Shown: positions 12,126 through 24,273 of the stretch, in pieces
Layout: each line of letters opens with the position of its first letter
Position numbering within the stretch: position 1 is the first letter of the stretch
NCBI GenBank assembly: GCA_030062745.1
Contig: CP099844.1
Coordinates: 8,083,551 to 8,147,550 of the forward strand
From: Capitulum mitella
Taxonomy: Eukaryota; Arthropoda; Thecostraca; Pollicipedomorpha; Pollicipedidae
Reading direction: 5' to 3'
Length of the DNA stretch: 64,000 bases
Position numbers and translations under genes: made by a program
Notes under the pieces: model-generated
Told to the model about the DNA's origin: nothing
Database searches by the model: none
Seen by the model: the letters and a program-made list of their open reading frames with translations, nothing else

Positions 12126-13120
12126 GCCTTGGCGAGTGTGACGGAGCGCCTTTCACGCCTGACCGCGCCGCCATGATATCGTCTCGCCGCCCGATCGAAA
12201 TCGCGTCTCACACACAGACTGTCACACACAAACAGACACACAGGCCGCGCCGGCCGGGCCGGTCCGAGCCGAGGTAAACACGTCCCTCAGCCGGTCCCGG
12301 ATCGCAGGCCGCGGAGCCCGGATCCCAGCCCTCCTGCGTCCACGGAATTCCGTCCTTCAGCCCCGGCCGGCGTCTCGTGTTCCGACGAAGATCCCTCTGT
12401 TGTGGGATCTCCGTATTCCGAGGCATCATATCCTCCTCCCTATCGAGGAACGTCCTTTTTGTTTTTGGGGCCCCGTGTTCTGAAGTGTCGTCGCCGTATT
12501 TCGAGGGTCTGTCTCTCTGGTTCGGTGAGCTACATCCCGACTCAGTGACATCATCCTTTCCTTTCCGAGAATCATCTTTGGATTTCGGCAAGCGTTTCCG
12601 TAGTCCAGGACGCTATCTCCCTTCTTCGGCAAGCGGTCGGCGTTTTAGGATGATATCTGACATTCCAATGACGCCGTATCGTTCCGAAACATAGCCTGTC
12701 GAGTTCAGAACACTCGCCTCATTTCAGAACACCATCTCCCATGACGTCCTATCTAATGACACCCTCCAAATCCGTTCCCTGTTCCTGGGAGCCGGTACCG
12801 TTCCAGGACGCCGTCTCGCCGTCCCACGAGCCCCCCCCCCCTCCGAGCGGCGACATTCTTCGGGAGCTGATCTGTCGCTGCGTCCGCCGGCTCCCGCGGC
12901 GGTCTCCGCCGGCCGCCGCGCCTCCCGCCGCCTTTGTCGGCCGCCCTAATCCCGGCTGCGCTGGCGCGGCCGGCGCTCTCGGCCGCCGTCCCGCGGCGCC
13001 GCGGCTCCGCCCCGGATCAGCGGCGGCCGTTGGACCGGCCGGTACGGCACCTCGCGCCGCGCGGCCGCCGTCGGCGCCGGGCCCGCCACTGATCCCTGAC
13101 CGGTTGCGGCGCACGTGATC
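12126..13120. other. GC-rich, CpG-dense block
   Basis: CpG-dense, strongest at 12.84-13.10 kb (CCGCCGG runs). Long frames on both strands (12741-13118, 12749-13114, 12208-12591) are explained by the shortage of stop codons at high GC. Confidence 0.5.
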
Positions 13121-13679
13121 CTGGGGAAGTTAGCGCGTACCCTGGTGCATGTTTGAACGCCCGAAGAATTCTGCTTCGTCGGCTTAAGATTCCATCCAGA
13201 TTTAAGAAGAAATAGGTTAGACGTAGGAAACTAAAATATGTCTTCACTCCACAATACATTACTGACATATGATGCACGGCTGTCCCCTGTTGTAGTAATG
13301 TGAATGTAGAGCCGGCTGGGTATATGCTGTGCGGCAGATGTCGAGCTCGAGTCTTGTAACGCACGGTAATGTTTAGCCTGGAACTGGGCGCGGCAGCCGA
13401 TCGCTGGGCGGTCCTGTCCTTTAGTTTGGTGTGATAGTCCCTTGTAATCAGAGGCTTGGAGTCAGTTTGAAGATTTCCGATGTTTGGTAATACACCTGGG
13501 TCACGGGCTTAAGGTCCGTGCAACAAACTCCGATTAGCGGGTACTTTATGACTGACATACGCTGGAAATTGCTTCCTTTGAAGATAAGAACTCAGAAAAA
13601 ATTAGAGTCGTCACACAACCCTGTTGAGTTTGGCCATGTCAAGATGGTTGGCTTCATAGTTAAGGGATGATATGATTGG
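13121..13679. other. Intergenic, nothing recognised
   Basis: I see no supported gene or repeat here. Confidence 0.5.
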
Positions 13680-13865
13680 CTTGACTGCGCTTGACAAGGG
13701 ATTAGATTAGATATCATCGGATTAGATATATTATATTAGATTAGATGTTAGATATATTAGATATACTAGATATATCATATTAGATTAGATATTAAATCGG
13801 ATATACTACATTAGACAGATATTAGATCGGGAATCTAATATGATATCTAACATGAATCTAATATG
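13680..13865. repeat. Degenerate GATTAGATAT satellite
   Basis: Irregular iterations of ATTAGAT, GATATATTAGATAT and TATCATATTAGATTAGAT. The right part carries the inverse wording (AATCTAATATGATATC), so the tract is partly palindromic. Confidence 0.75.
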
Positions 13866-14275
13866 AATATGATCGAGAAAAGTAAGGGCTCAAACCTGAA
13901 GAATTTCAAAAACATGTACCTGGTTGTTTCGCCGTCTCTTCTGAATCTGCCGCCAAGTTAAAATGAGGTTTTCTTTGCGTTGAACAGCTGAGGAGGAAGT
14001 ATACTGACAATATGCTGACCTACTCAAGCGCGTCGTTTGGTTCTTTCTCTGATCAGCAATGTGCCTAAGTGATGGAATCTCGAAACAATTTTTCATATGC
14101 ATTCAACTAAACGTGTGTCTCAGATCCGAGCATCGATCTAAGACACGATGATATATCACGATGATATCCTTATTTTCAACGTTCACCATCTCCCCGTTTT
14201 AAGCAGTACCTGAGGTGGACCAAACGAGAGACCCATTCTCGTCCCAGAATCAGCCGAACGGCGCGCAGAACACAT
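13866..14275. other. Intergenic, nothing recognised
   Basis: Only short ORFs; a small CGATGATAT repeat sits at 14.14-14.17 kb. Confidence 0.5.
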
Positions 14276-14464
14276 AGTGACGCGCACGCAGGCCTTCTCC
14301 TCTTGATCGGCGCCCGCTGCGAGGCCGGCTCCTGCCGCAGCACGGGAGCCGGCGCCTGTTTTTCTGGCGACCGTCGCCGGCCGGTTGCCATGGCAACGTG
14401 ACGGCAGGTGAGTGGGCCATTCAGCCGGCGGGTCGCCGCGTCCCGCCCGAGCAGCTGCGACGGC

Positions 14465-14500
<36 letters not shown>

Positions 14501-14620
14501 GGTCTTCTAAATAGGTCCGGCTGAGGCTCAGCCGGCCCGGCTGAATCCGAATCGGGCACAGGTAAGGCCCGGCCGGACGCAGCTGAGGCCCAGCCGGGCA
14601 CGGCTGAGTCCTAACCAAGC
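14276..14620. other. CpG-dense block with (GGC)n tract
   Basis: A GGC trinucleotide run lies at about 14463-14500 within CpG-rich sequence. It is followed by CCGGCTGA-type short repeats to 14.62 kb. The poly-Arg and poly-Ala ORFs are artefacts of this run. Confidence 0.6.
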
Positions 14621-14899
14621 ACGGGCATGGCTGAGCTATGCACTGCTGAACCCAGTGATTTGAGTGTGGGCCGACCCCGCGCTGCGAGTGTACGGGACCG
14701 AGGCCTACTTTGGCACGGACGCCACTGCTTCAGCACGGCTGCAGCTTGGCCTACGGTCTCCCAGCTGGGGTATGTCAGCGACCCTGTCTCCTAGCCGAGG
14801 GCACAGGAGTGGTCTGGCCTCCTAGCTGAGGGCACTGCCGTGAGCCGGTGTCCTGGCTGGGGCACAGCTGGCGTTTGACTTCCTGGCCGAGGAATCTGG
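14621..14899. other. Intergenic, nothing recognised
   Basis: Continues the degenerate CTGAG/CAGCTG wording of its neighbours without a clear period. Confidence 0.4.
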
Positions 14900-15145
14900 G
14901 GCTCGAGTGATAGCTGGGGACGGGCTGATGAAACTGCAGCTCGACTGACTGCGGGGGACGGGCTGAGGGAGCTGAGGCTCGACTGACAGTTTGGGACGGT
15001 CTGATGAAGTTGCGGCTTCACTCATAGCTGAGGACGCGCTGAGGGAACTGCTGCTCGTCTGACAGCTGGGGACGGGGCGAGGGAGCTGCTGCTCGACTGA
15101 CAGCTGGAGACGGGCTGATGGAGCTGAGGCTCGACTCTGGAGTGG
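14900..15145 (+). repeat. ~36-bp minisatellite
   Basis: About six to seven units built on GGACGGGCTGAGGGAGCTG followed by a GCTCGACTGACAGCTG block. The Pro/Ser-rich minus-strand ORFs here are translations of the repeat. Confidence 0.75.
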
Positions 15146-17204
15146 CAACAGTCTGCGAGCCGCCTCCGAGACGATACAGTCACGTGATGTCTATGGTGGG
15201 TTGCAGGATTCCGGTCAGATGGCACACATACAGTGACAAACTTGCAAAAGCTTACAGTTCTCGCGTAGTGAAACGACGTAGAAAATAGGTACCCAGAAGA
15301 GTCTTTATCAGCCACATAGATGTTGAAATACCAAACCAAACTTAACCACTGCTATTTTTTACATAGTGCCCCTTTCCTTTTAATTAATGGGTTGGTAGGA
15401 GCGCTGTATGAGCGATACTTTACATGAAGTTGTTGAATCAAGCTGACTGTAGGATGTAGTGAAACCTTAATTTCAAATCTCGTTGTCAGTGCAGTTGTTA
15501 CAGAACGTAGGGCGTTTTAATCCTGTACTTAAGTATTTTTCCACTGCATGTTTAGTTTTCATAACCGCAGCTATGTTTCAGCACATGCTGTTTCCTGTTT
15601 CAGAATATAAGTGGTTATACACGCTGCCTGCCAGATACGCTGCTTGATCCATAAAATACGCTTCTTGACAGACTGTTATATCCTGAGCGCTTGTTGACAG
15701 TTGTTCCTAGATAATGAGTTCCCATTCCAGCTAAGCATCGATGTGATGCATCATGCTGCTTCATCTGCGTTTTCCAAACCAGCAGTGTCGTGATGCTGAA
15801 AGAATCCAGTCACGCCGGAAATAACGTACTTCCGCTAAACTCCCCATTTCCGCTCACACCATAGGGATAATTAAAAATAAACGGTTGGACAAAGTATGTG
15901 GTTTATTAAGCGTGCATAATAACGCATGCTGCAAGAGAAGGGCACTAGGCGTGTGGTGCGTTTCGCAGGTTGTGTGTTTAATGTAAAGCACTCAAATTAA
16001 TGCACTGGACACCTATTTCCAATATAACAAAGAAAAATATTTCGGTCGCACAAGTCCGTGGCGATGTCAGACGTGTTTGATTTTTACGTTTAACATGGTA
16101 GACGAATCCTTATTGCCTAACTCAAATACTGTTCACCGCTCATTGAGGATTAAACTGCCGTAGAAGTTGTGGCTTCGTGCCTGATGTGGGTAACGCTTCA
16201 TTATTGATTTCGCCTGCCACTGCACATTTGCCATATGACTTTCCACCTTTTCATGATAGTCCGCGTCTCCACCAAATCACCAACGAGGAGTGGACACAGC
16301 CGGGAACGGGTCTCAGATCACGTGACTACAAGCCACCTATTTCCCGGCCGCACGCTCGCCTGTCACGTGACCACATTCGGCACAAGCACACGGGCCGTTT
16401 GGCACCGCAAAAGTGAACTGATGCGTGCTCGCTACAGGGGCGTTCCCGCGCGATGACTGTCCAACGCACGTCGAGCTCTGCACGAGGACCATTCACACAC
16501 CACTCCCCGGACTACAGAGTCATCTCTCCCGCTCTGGCTTCCCGTCCCGAGTCATCCTACTCACGCTTATCGCCCGCGCAGAGTCACCGTCCGGCACCCT
16601 GTCGCCGATTCAACTGTGTTTCCTGTACTCTCAGCACTAAATCACCCTCCACGAGCTCCCCATCCGTACATGGCTATCTTCTCCGCAATCGCTCCATGTC
16701 CGCCTACCCGTCTCGCCCTCCGCACCAAGGCGTCTACCTACGTTAATGCGTGTGAAACCGGAATTGTCCTACTCACACTCGCTCAACGGACAGAGTCACC
16801 TTTCCCGCGCTGGCTCCTCCACGCAACCGCTTTCCGCTCCCTACGCCTCAGTCACTTGGCCGTGAACCCCTTCTAACCTTCCCTAATGGTCCTGGCGTCC
16901 GTCCGAGCCATCTTCCGTGCAGCATCCCGACCACACCGGCCCCGCTCTCTGCAGCGCCTGCCACCGCCAGAGCCCTCGCGGGTCCCTCGCGGGCCCGTGA
17001 CCGGGCCGCCGCTCCGGCGACGGAAAAACAGCGCCGCCGCGCGCCGGATGCGGCCTAGTTACCGGTCCGGCGAGCGCACTAAGCGTCCGCCCGCGCCACG
17101 CTGTAATTAAGTCCACTAGTCCAAATAGGTAATTGCAGCGGCGACACGCGACGTGTAACAAGCCTTTGAATCGGTGCCGCAGTCGATTTGGCGTTGACGG
17201 ATGC
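15146..17204. other. Intergenic, nothing recognised
   Basis: 15.15-16.2 kb is moderately AT-rich with no gene. 16.45-16.90 kb has loosely repeated CAGAGTCACC/GAGTCATC wording, probably a worn minisatellite, and then a CpG-dense stretch at 16.95-17.10 kb. Confidence 0.45.
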
Positions 17205-17400
17205 CGCAGATAGGCCGTATATTCCGGCACCAGGACGGGAATACTTACGCCGGGGCGACATCCTGGTGCTGAAGAATGCGACAAATGACCGTGTATTTCG
17301 CCACCAGGGCAGGGATATTTATTAGGGGGTTGTGCTGGCGTTGAAGGATGTGACAAATGGTCGTGTATCCCGGCATCAGGACGGGAATACTTCACTTACG
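17205..17400 (+). repeat. Three ~70-bp tandem repeats
   Basis: Each unit contains CGTGTAT(T/C)YCGSCA, CAGGRCGGGAATA and a GAAGRATGYGACAAATG block. The minus-strand ORF at 16883-17395 reads through it and has no family resemblance. Confidence 0.65.
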
Positions 17401-18239
17401 ATCATTAGAAACGCCATGTGTGCTGATCCGTAGGGCACGAAGACTTTATTAGCACTTCGTTCTGCAGGTCACAGATGAAGCAGGAGTGCTTATTGTGAGC
17501 CCCTGGACTTCAGGCGTTGGAGAGATATAAAACATGTTTTCATTATGACAGAACGCTTGTGTGGGAGACGTATTGCATTTGCATTCCTATTTTTTTTTAC
17601 CACCAACGTGTACATCTCTCCGTGCAATGAAGGTCGAAATACGTTCGTTGAACGTGGCAGATGCATCAAATTAGCGGCCACAGCGCATGGCGAGGAATGC
17701 TCAACCAGGGACCATTCTGGTAACAAACGTTTCTGATCGAAAATACGCCATGATCACCGGCCGAGCAGAACGACTGTATGTGCTGCTAGTCTACTGAGGA
17801 CGTTTGTTGGTTGTTGACGCGGTCCTCCTTAATTGTCCGACACTGCATCATATGACATCAAGGATAACCAAGACAGACAGCGGCAGCAAAAACAGCGTAT
17901 CAGTCTTTTTTATGTTACATAAAGATAAAGTGTTACGGTTGACACTCTGTCAGGTTAAAAGATGTCAAGTCAAGGATAGGGGCGATAAAAACGAAGCAAT
18001 TTCCGTCTGAGCCAAAGAGTTAGATGTCTGCGTGCAGTTCCCCATGCAGTCATTTACACCATCATCGCTAACGTGAGTTAAATGGACGGTGTCGAGGAGT
18101 AGCAAGTTCTCTACAATTATTTAATTTCGTGTCTTCCTCCATGCGTCAGCCACTGTTAAAAAACGAACTGCAGCATGCCAAACACGTATTCGCACTGGTT
18201 TCGGACATGCCAGCCTAATGACCGCCTATATTCTTCCAC
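17401..18239. other. Intergenic, nothing recognised
   Basis: I see no supported gene or repeat here. Confidence 0.5.
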
Positions 18240-18700
18240 CGCACACCGACGGTGTCCGACAGCATGCCTCCCCTCCCTTGCGGCCAGCGGAGCGCAAGAC
18301 GACACCGCGCCTCGCCACCTCCGGCCGTGCCGAACATTGACTGGGGGCGATGTGGCCGGCTTTGTAACCGCCCGACGGACGGTCGAAGAATCGATGGGCG
18401 CCGTTCGCCATTCATGTGTGCATATTGGCGCACGTGGGCGCGCTGCACGCGGTCAATGCTGTCCCGGCGCCGCAGCTGTGAACCTGCGAGGCAGGCCCGG
18501 CGGGAGGCCGGCCCAGAGAGCGGGCAGGACGCCGCCACTGGCTGGGCCGTGCTGGCAGTCAGTCGGAAGGCCTGCCATTCCCGCACAGTCTCCCAGCGCA
18601 GTCCGTCGCTGCAGTCTGTTCCAGGAGTGCGATCCCTCAGTCCGTTCGCGGTCCGCCCCGCGGCGGTCCGTCCACTGGTACTCCGTCCAGTGATGCGTTC
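18240..18700. other. GC-rich, CpG-dense block
   Basis: Dense CpG. Opposing ORFs (18175-18693 plus, 18215-18760 minus) overlap almost completely and resemble nothing known. Confidence 0.45.
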
Positions 18701-19166
18701 ATGAACTGGCCCAGTGGTGAGTCCGTTAATTTGTTCACGGAGCCCGTCTCTGCAGTACATTTCTCAGCTTGTCTCCTAACCTACCTTTATGTCTATCTCC
18801 CAGTTTGCCCTGTGACCTGTTTCCGTAGTCCATAGCCACCTGAGTCTATCTCCGTATTACTTCCTTTCAAGGCCTCAGTCCGTCCACAAAGTCAATCCGA
18901 GCAGTCCCTCGATTTCTTATTCAACCCCTCAGTCAACCCCTCAATCGATTTCCGTTATCCATCCCTGAGTTTATCTTAATTAAGCGATCCGGAAGTCCAA
19001 TCTCCACACCCATCCCGCAGTCCCGAGGTCCACCCCGGAACCAGGCCATGACTAGTCACTGATCTGAGCGAGCCGTCTTCAGCAAAGAGACCGAAAAAAC
19101 CGTCACGCACCGCCCTGGCGCCACAGCCCGATCTCAGGGGCGTCCTCTCCGAACTAGTTCCCACCA
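18701..19166. other. Intergenic, nothing recognised
   Basis: Pyrimidine-rich, with loose CAGTCC/CTCAGTC repetition. Confidence 0.45.
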
Positions 19167-19275
19167 GCGAGCCAGGCTCGTTCAGGAGCAGACCACGCTC
19201 GTTCAGGAGCAGACCAAGCTCGTCCAGGACCGGACCGCGCTCGTCGAGGACCGGGCTGCGCTCGTCCCAGACCGG
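19167..19275 (+). repeat. 21-bp tandem repeat, about five units
   Basis: GCTCGTTCAGGAGCAGACC and variants recur every 21 bases, ending in GCTCGTCCCAGACCGG. Confidence 0.75.
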
Positions 19276-19620
19276 CCGCGCCCGCGGTGAGAGCGGCCGC
19301 AGCTGCGGCGACCGCGCTGCGGCGGATTTGTCAACTCATTAGGGGGGCTCACGTGTGGGGAGGCGGGCCACGTGACCGTCCGGCCGTATTGTGGATACTG
19401 CGGCCGCCGCGAATTACCGGCGATGACTCGGCAGCGGCGGCGGCGCGGCGCCGCCGCCGCCGCCGCCGCCGCCACACGGACAGCTGTGCTCGCGCCCGGC
19501 GTCACAATAGTCGGCGAGGAGGTCGTGACGGACGACGGCGGCTCTGCGCCGCCAGCGACGAGCGGAGGCCGCCCTGGAGCCCGCGCCATCGGAGGCCTGT
19601 TCAGAAACGCGTCAGGTCAG
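19276..19620. other. CpG-dense block with GCC/GCG runs
   Basis: A (GCC)n run lies at 19450-19475 inside CpG-rich DNA. No supported exon. Confidence 0.5.
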
Positions 19621-20488
19621 GGCCAGACCGTCGTGCCTTTGGGCTAACCGTGTGGGCAGTGCTTTGGATTCCGTTTAAAAATCTCGTCTGCGTTTGACAG
19701 AGTCGGTTTTTAGCAACCAGGCATATAGTAGTTCCAGAGATGTAGCCAATGACGACATCCAAATAGATGATCTGTAAACTGACCAAAGCTAAATAGTTCA
19801 GTTATTGACCGAATAAAAGGAGGTACCACTCGCGTACACAACAGCCTTCTACAGCTACAACTTGCATTGCATTAAGATACAAATACATCCTCGGTCATCG
19901 AGGCTATTCATGTAGACGTCGTAATGGACATGATAGGATTAGGGAGGAGAAGGGCACAAATTATGAGGGGAATGATGGGAAAGGATATAAGGTTTACTGG
20001 GCAGAAAGGAGGCAGACTTGCGGCCAGTTAGGAAGTAGGACAAACCCTCTGGGGAGCTGCATCCACCAGGCGCTCCACTCAACATGACTTTACCCACGTT
20101 CTTTTTTGTGAAGTTTGCTTAGTTTTTAAATCTTGCATTTCGACTGATGGCTGGCGGCTGACTGAGACGACTGGCAGCCAAAGCAGAAGACCTCTTGTAA
20201 AAGAACGCGAGGAAGTCAATAATGAATATGACAAAATCAACGCAAAATTTGACAAACGACTTTATAAAAGAAATGACAATATATCTTGGGAAATATTTCA
20301 AGTTTCTTCGTATGACGTAGCTTCCCATCTTCATGTGCAAAAAAGAAAATAAAGATTTGAAAAAAACAGCCATATCTGACATTGAAAACGAGCTTGGTAA
20401 ATAATCCGAAAGGACAAGAAACGGAAAGTTAACAGGGCAAGATAAACCACGTCCGTCTCAGTTGACGGCTCGGAAATGAATAGAATGA
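19621..20488. other. Intergenic, nothing recognised
   Basis: I see no supported gene or repeat here. Confidence 0.5.
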
Positions 20489-20629
20489 AATGAATATATA
20501 TGCATATATACATGCACACACCCACACCCCCCACACACATATATGTATATATATATACATATACACACATATATATATGTGTGTGTGTATGTATATATAT
20601 ACACATATATGATTATATATGTATATATG

Positions 20630-20713
<84 letters not shown>

Positions 20714-20720
20714 CGTATTT
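20489..20720. repeat. AT/ATGT/CA microsatellite complex
   Basis: A composite of ATATGTAT, (CA)n and a pure (AT)n run at about 20641-20700. The Tyr/Ile-rich ORFs are artefacts. Confidence 0.9.
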
Positions 20721-20959
20721 GATTATTCGTGCCAAATGTCAATAGCGGATCTGCATCCGTCATATGCCTTGGGAGAGAAGTTAAAGTTCGCTTTCAACGA
20801 CAAACGTCCCCTTCAGCCAGAACGCTGCAAACTGCAAAACGACAATACATCCGCGACCTCGACTTCCTCACAATGGTGCGGAAAGCGTACGGCATGTCAA
20901 TCTGTCCCACTGTACTGAGGGACCGGGCCATCACCACAATACGGCCGGCAATGCAATCA
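20721..20959. other. Intergenic, nothing recognised
   Basis: Short ORFs only. Confidence 0.5.
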
Positions 20960-21430
20960 GCGAGCCGGCGCTGATCCGAAAAACCGGCGCCGCCGGCGCC
21001 CGGGAGCCAGGACGGCCAACAAAACAGCGATGCCGTCCGCGGCGCAGCGCCGGACCTGGCAGCGGCACGCGCGCGGCACATGCCGGCGCATTGTTGCGGC
21101 TGGTCCGGAAACCGCCGGCGGGCCTGTTGTCCCACAGCGCCGGCGGCGGCGGTGCCGGCCGCGCCGGGCGCCGCCACCGGCGGAAGGGGCGGCGGCCGGC
21201 GGCGCCGTTCCGCTGGCTGGCGCCGGCCGCCGGGCCGGCCGCTGCGATCCGGCCTGTGTCGCCGACGGCCGGCGCCCGTCCGGCCATTAGCGACACAAAG
21301 CGACAGCGGTGGCGGCGGCGGCGGACCGGAGCGACCGGCGCCCCGCCGTCTCCCGGCCGGTCGGTCCGGCGGCCGCCGCGGCGGCGAGCGGCGGCCTGGC
21401 GGTGGCGGCGATCATACGGCTGACCGCTGC
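20960..21430. other. CpG-dense block, GCCGGCG-rich
   Basis: One of the strongest GC blocks in the window, packed with GCCGGCGCC and GGCGGCGG. ORFs on all frames are compositional. Confidence 0.5.
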
Positions 21431-22084
21431 TAAAGGGGTCGCAGACGGATACGCCGTGAAGGCGGACTGGTGAAGGTGCGGGCCGCTATGCCGTCGCAAG
21501 TGTGAGTATGGTACGCGGTGAGGGTGGCTTTGAATCAAGAAATGACTTGTATAGAAGGTGTCGAGTCGGATCTCAAACCGAATTTGTGCTGCCATCTATT
21601 AGCTGAGGCTAAAACTTTTGGTTCAAATTCTGGTCACCTATCTGTCTTAGCGAATGACGAAACGTTGCGATTTGACGTTGCGTATAGGGGGTGGGGCGGG
21701 GGCTGGGGAGGGATTCAGGAGACAGAGGAACCATTGTCAAGCGCTTCAGCAGGTTTTAAATTGCATTGTTATGGTATGGTGGAGTTGTCTCAAAATCCGA
21801 CAGCGCTATCCTCCGCATCTGTTATAACTCCCGACCCATAGATTGTATGCCAATTTGGCTGGACAATTTTACCATAAACCAAGATATTTTGACAAAGGAG
21901 GCCAATAGAAGTTTTGACATGCAGTACTGTGTAGGCAATTTGGACATTTTTCAGCGACAAACTAATCAGCAGCAAGCAGCCGCTTTTACAGAGTGGGAGC
22001 GGGCACAAAGGACATGTGCTCTCCCCTACCCGCAGATCGAAAATCACGTAAGATCCATGTTCTTGAAGGCGCTTTTATTCCACT
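21431..22084. other. Intergenic, nothing recognised
   Basis: The plus-strand ORF at 21766-22365 is open for 199 codons, but its second half is tandem repeat and its first half matches nothing I know. Confidence 0.45.
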
Positions 22085-22680
22085 ACAAACGTTCCCACTC
22101 ATCTACCCTGAGCCGAAGGCGCCTCTTCCAACTAAGATGCCCCATAGAAACGTTCCGCCCAGCTGAGGCGCCCCTGGCACAAGCTTCCGAAGGCAACCCC
22201 GCACACAAAAGGCGTTTCAGATGTCAAAGGCGTCTTTCCCAACTGAAGACTCCCCTGCCACATATCAGGCGCTTCAGGTGTCAAAGACGCTTCCTTCCAG
22301 CTGAAGGCCCCCATGCTCAGGCACGTAGCCAAGGGGAGAGGGCATGGGACCATGCCCCCTCCTGAGCCAGGCGGTCTGCACGAGATATGTAGCGATTTCG
22401 CAGGAGATCGGGATAGTGACCATATGTTGAATGAAAAGCAAATATTACATATTTTCCTGTGCTTTGAATATGAGGTCATTTACGTAAAACTGCTCCATAC
22501 TCCCATACATTCTGCCACATGTCACTGGCATATCACAGAATTTGACATTTGCCCCCCCCCCCCCAGAGCAAGATACTGGCTATGTGGCTGCTCGTGCTCA
22601 GCTGAAGACGCCGCTTCCCACAGTGTCCCCGCCTGCAGAGCGGCGCCCCTGTCGAAGCCTGCCTATTGCGCCCCCAGAGG
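22085..22680 (+). repeat. Worn ~70-bp minisatellite split by a MITE
   Basis: Blocks such as AAGGCGYCTYTTCCAACT, CAGCTGAGGCGCCCCTG and CAGCTGAAGACGCCGCTTCC recur on both sides of the MITE at 22321-22592. The transposon therefore landed inside an existing array. Confidence 0.6.
22321..22592 (+). mobile_element. MITE copy 1 (ACGTAGCCA family)
   Basis: It starts GCACGTAGCCAAGG and ends with TGGCTATGTGG, the worn inverse of the start. Its interior matches the copies at 44804 and 46186 (GATTTCGCAGGA, ACGTAAAACTGCT, CATATCACAGAATTTGACAT). CATGCTCAG at 22312-22320 and CGTGCTCAG at 22593-22601 look like a 9-bp target duplication with one change. It has no coding capacity. Confidence 0.75.
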
Positions 22681-22864
22681 GCGTTCTCCCAATCGCAGTT
22701 CCTGGATCTGCCTCTGTTAATAAGTATATCGCAGCATATCAACTGAGCTAAAATCGACAACGACCAGCACTGATCTGAAACACTGATATCGTTGGCAGGA
22801 TGTCATTCACGTTTAACTGTGTGCTGACAATTTAATTCTGGCGCATTTACCCAAACCAGACGAA
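22681..22864. other. Intergenic, nothing recognised
   Basis: No signal seen. Confidence 0.4.
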
Positions 22865-23000
22865 CAAGCAGGGATGTCGATTTCTGTAAATGATTTTAGG
22901 AGGATGGAGTGAAGAGCCGGCAACCTAACCTCCCCCAAATGTGGGTTTCTCAACGGATTTAGCCCACTTTATTTTGACCAACGGAAACATTTCTCGTTAC
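22865..23000 (-). repeat. Dispersed repeat, also at 41500
   Basis: The reverse complement shares CAAAATAAAGTGGGCTAAAT, CATTTACAGAAATC and other blocks with 41500-41625. It carries an AATAAA on the minus strand (22968-22973) and lies 1.3 kb past the integrin stop codon. It could therefore supply the integrin poly(A) signal; that is inference. Confidence 0.65.
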
Positions 23001-24273
23001 TATTTGTCAAATAAAAATCTCCATTTATCCCATTTTTATACGTATATTTATGGATAGAAGATAGGATAAACAGATACATAGTTTTAGACTTTCCTCTACA
23101 CTTCCTGACTATCTCATACCCAATGGGACCGTTCTTTTCGTTATCAGTACTCATTTCCTTTTAAAATCGGCAGAAAATATTAGGGAGGCCCAAACCAACG
23201 TTGGAGGGGCCCAGATCAAGATTGAGTGGGTCGTGGCCCTTTCAAAAGAAAACAAATCGACACTCCTGCGAGCAAGCATTCAACGAAATTGCCGTAAAAA
23301 ACAATATCATGATTTTCCACGCGTGAAAAATCTTTCAAAATGTCAGCAAATATTTACACCACATCTCGGCATGACAAGCAGCTGACGACTACAAAGTCTT
23401 CTGAAACACAAAACACACAAACGCAGCGTTAAAACGCTTAAATCTTTTTCTTGCGACTAGACAACATTACAAGCGTAAATCATAGCAACATTTTGAATAC
23501 ATTGTTCCGCCGGAAGGCATGCAGTAATTTCTGAACGCGAATCAAATGCTTTTCATTCATTCATGGCAGTGTATGAAAATAATTAATCGGACCGGTAGAA
23601 AACGTTCATCTCAAAACTGACACAACATTCGTAATAGCCACAGGCAACCAAGACAACACAAAGCTGAATGAAATGGGCAGCACTGTAGTTAACGCTAACC
23701 ACAACGCACAGTGCGATGAGCCATACTTTACACAACTGCCACCAGGCACACAAGGATTATTTCCATTGCCCGCAGTCTCACCAATGCGGTCACTAGTGAA
23801 AGTGCGTAAGACCTGCCGAACTTCAACAGAGCAGTACCTCCCTCTCCCATCACGTCGTCAAAGTGCACGACACCTCCTGGCCAGAACTTCAGTAAGTAAC
23901 GAGTTGACATGTTCTCCTGGCAAACGTCGCTGCTGGAATCCGCGCCAGAGATCTGCGTTGGATATCGCCGTCTCGCTGCACTGTCGCAAACGACGTGCTT
24001 CAGAGAAGGGGTTCGTCACTCGTCGACCTGAATCGCAACAACGCTGTTCTTGTCCACCACTCCCGAAATTTCCGAAGCCCGACAAGTGTCATCACTTGAA
24101 GTTCCACTGTCGAGATCTCCGAGCGCCCAAGTCAGTCAGCACGTCATCACTCGTCACACTCTTTCTGCTCTAACACCCGCAGCTCGACCTTGTTTGACTT
24201 TCTCGCCACGCTCGCTCGGAAAAGGTGTGACTGAAGGCGCCCGCGCCTATTTCAGGCGCTGTCTTGAAGACGC
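23001..24273 (-). other. Probable integrin 3' UTR and flank
   Basis: No competing gene is seen between the integrin stop at 24274 and the minus-strand AATAAA at 22968-22973. The plus-strand ORF at 23673-24173 (166 codons) has no recognisable motif. UTR extent is inferred only. Confidence 0.4.

Noticed and set aside
11889-12241. Ser/Leu-rich and Lys/Glu/Arg-rich ORFs
   Set aside because: Both are translations of the polypyrimidine tract on its two strands.
12208-12591. 127-codon charged minus-strand ORF
   Set aside because: No known motif, GC-rich surroundings, opposing frame at 12377-12694; insufficient support.
20458-20763. Tyr/Ile repeat ORFs
   Set aside because: Translations of AT/CA microsatellite.
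21766-22365. 199-codon plus-strand ORF
   Set aside because: Its second half is tandem repeat plus MITE sequence and the first half has no family motif; the frame is open by chance.
23673-24173. 166-codon plus-strand ORF antisense to the integrin 3' flank
   Set aside because: No recognisable domain, no splice or promoter signals, and it overlaps the probable integrin 3' UTR.
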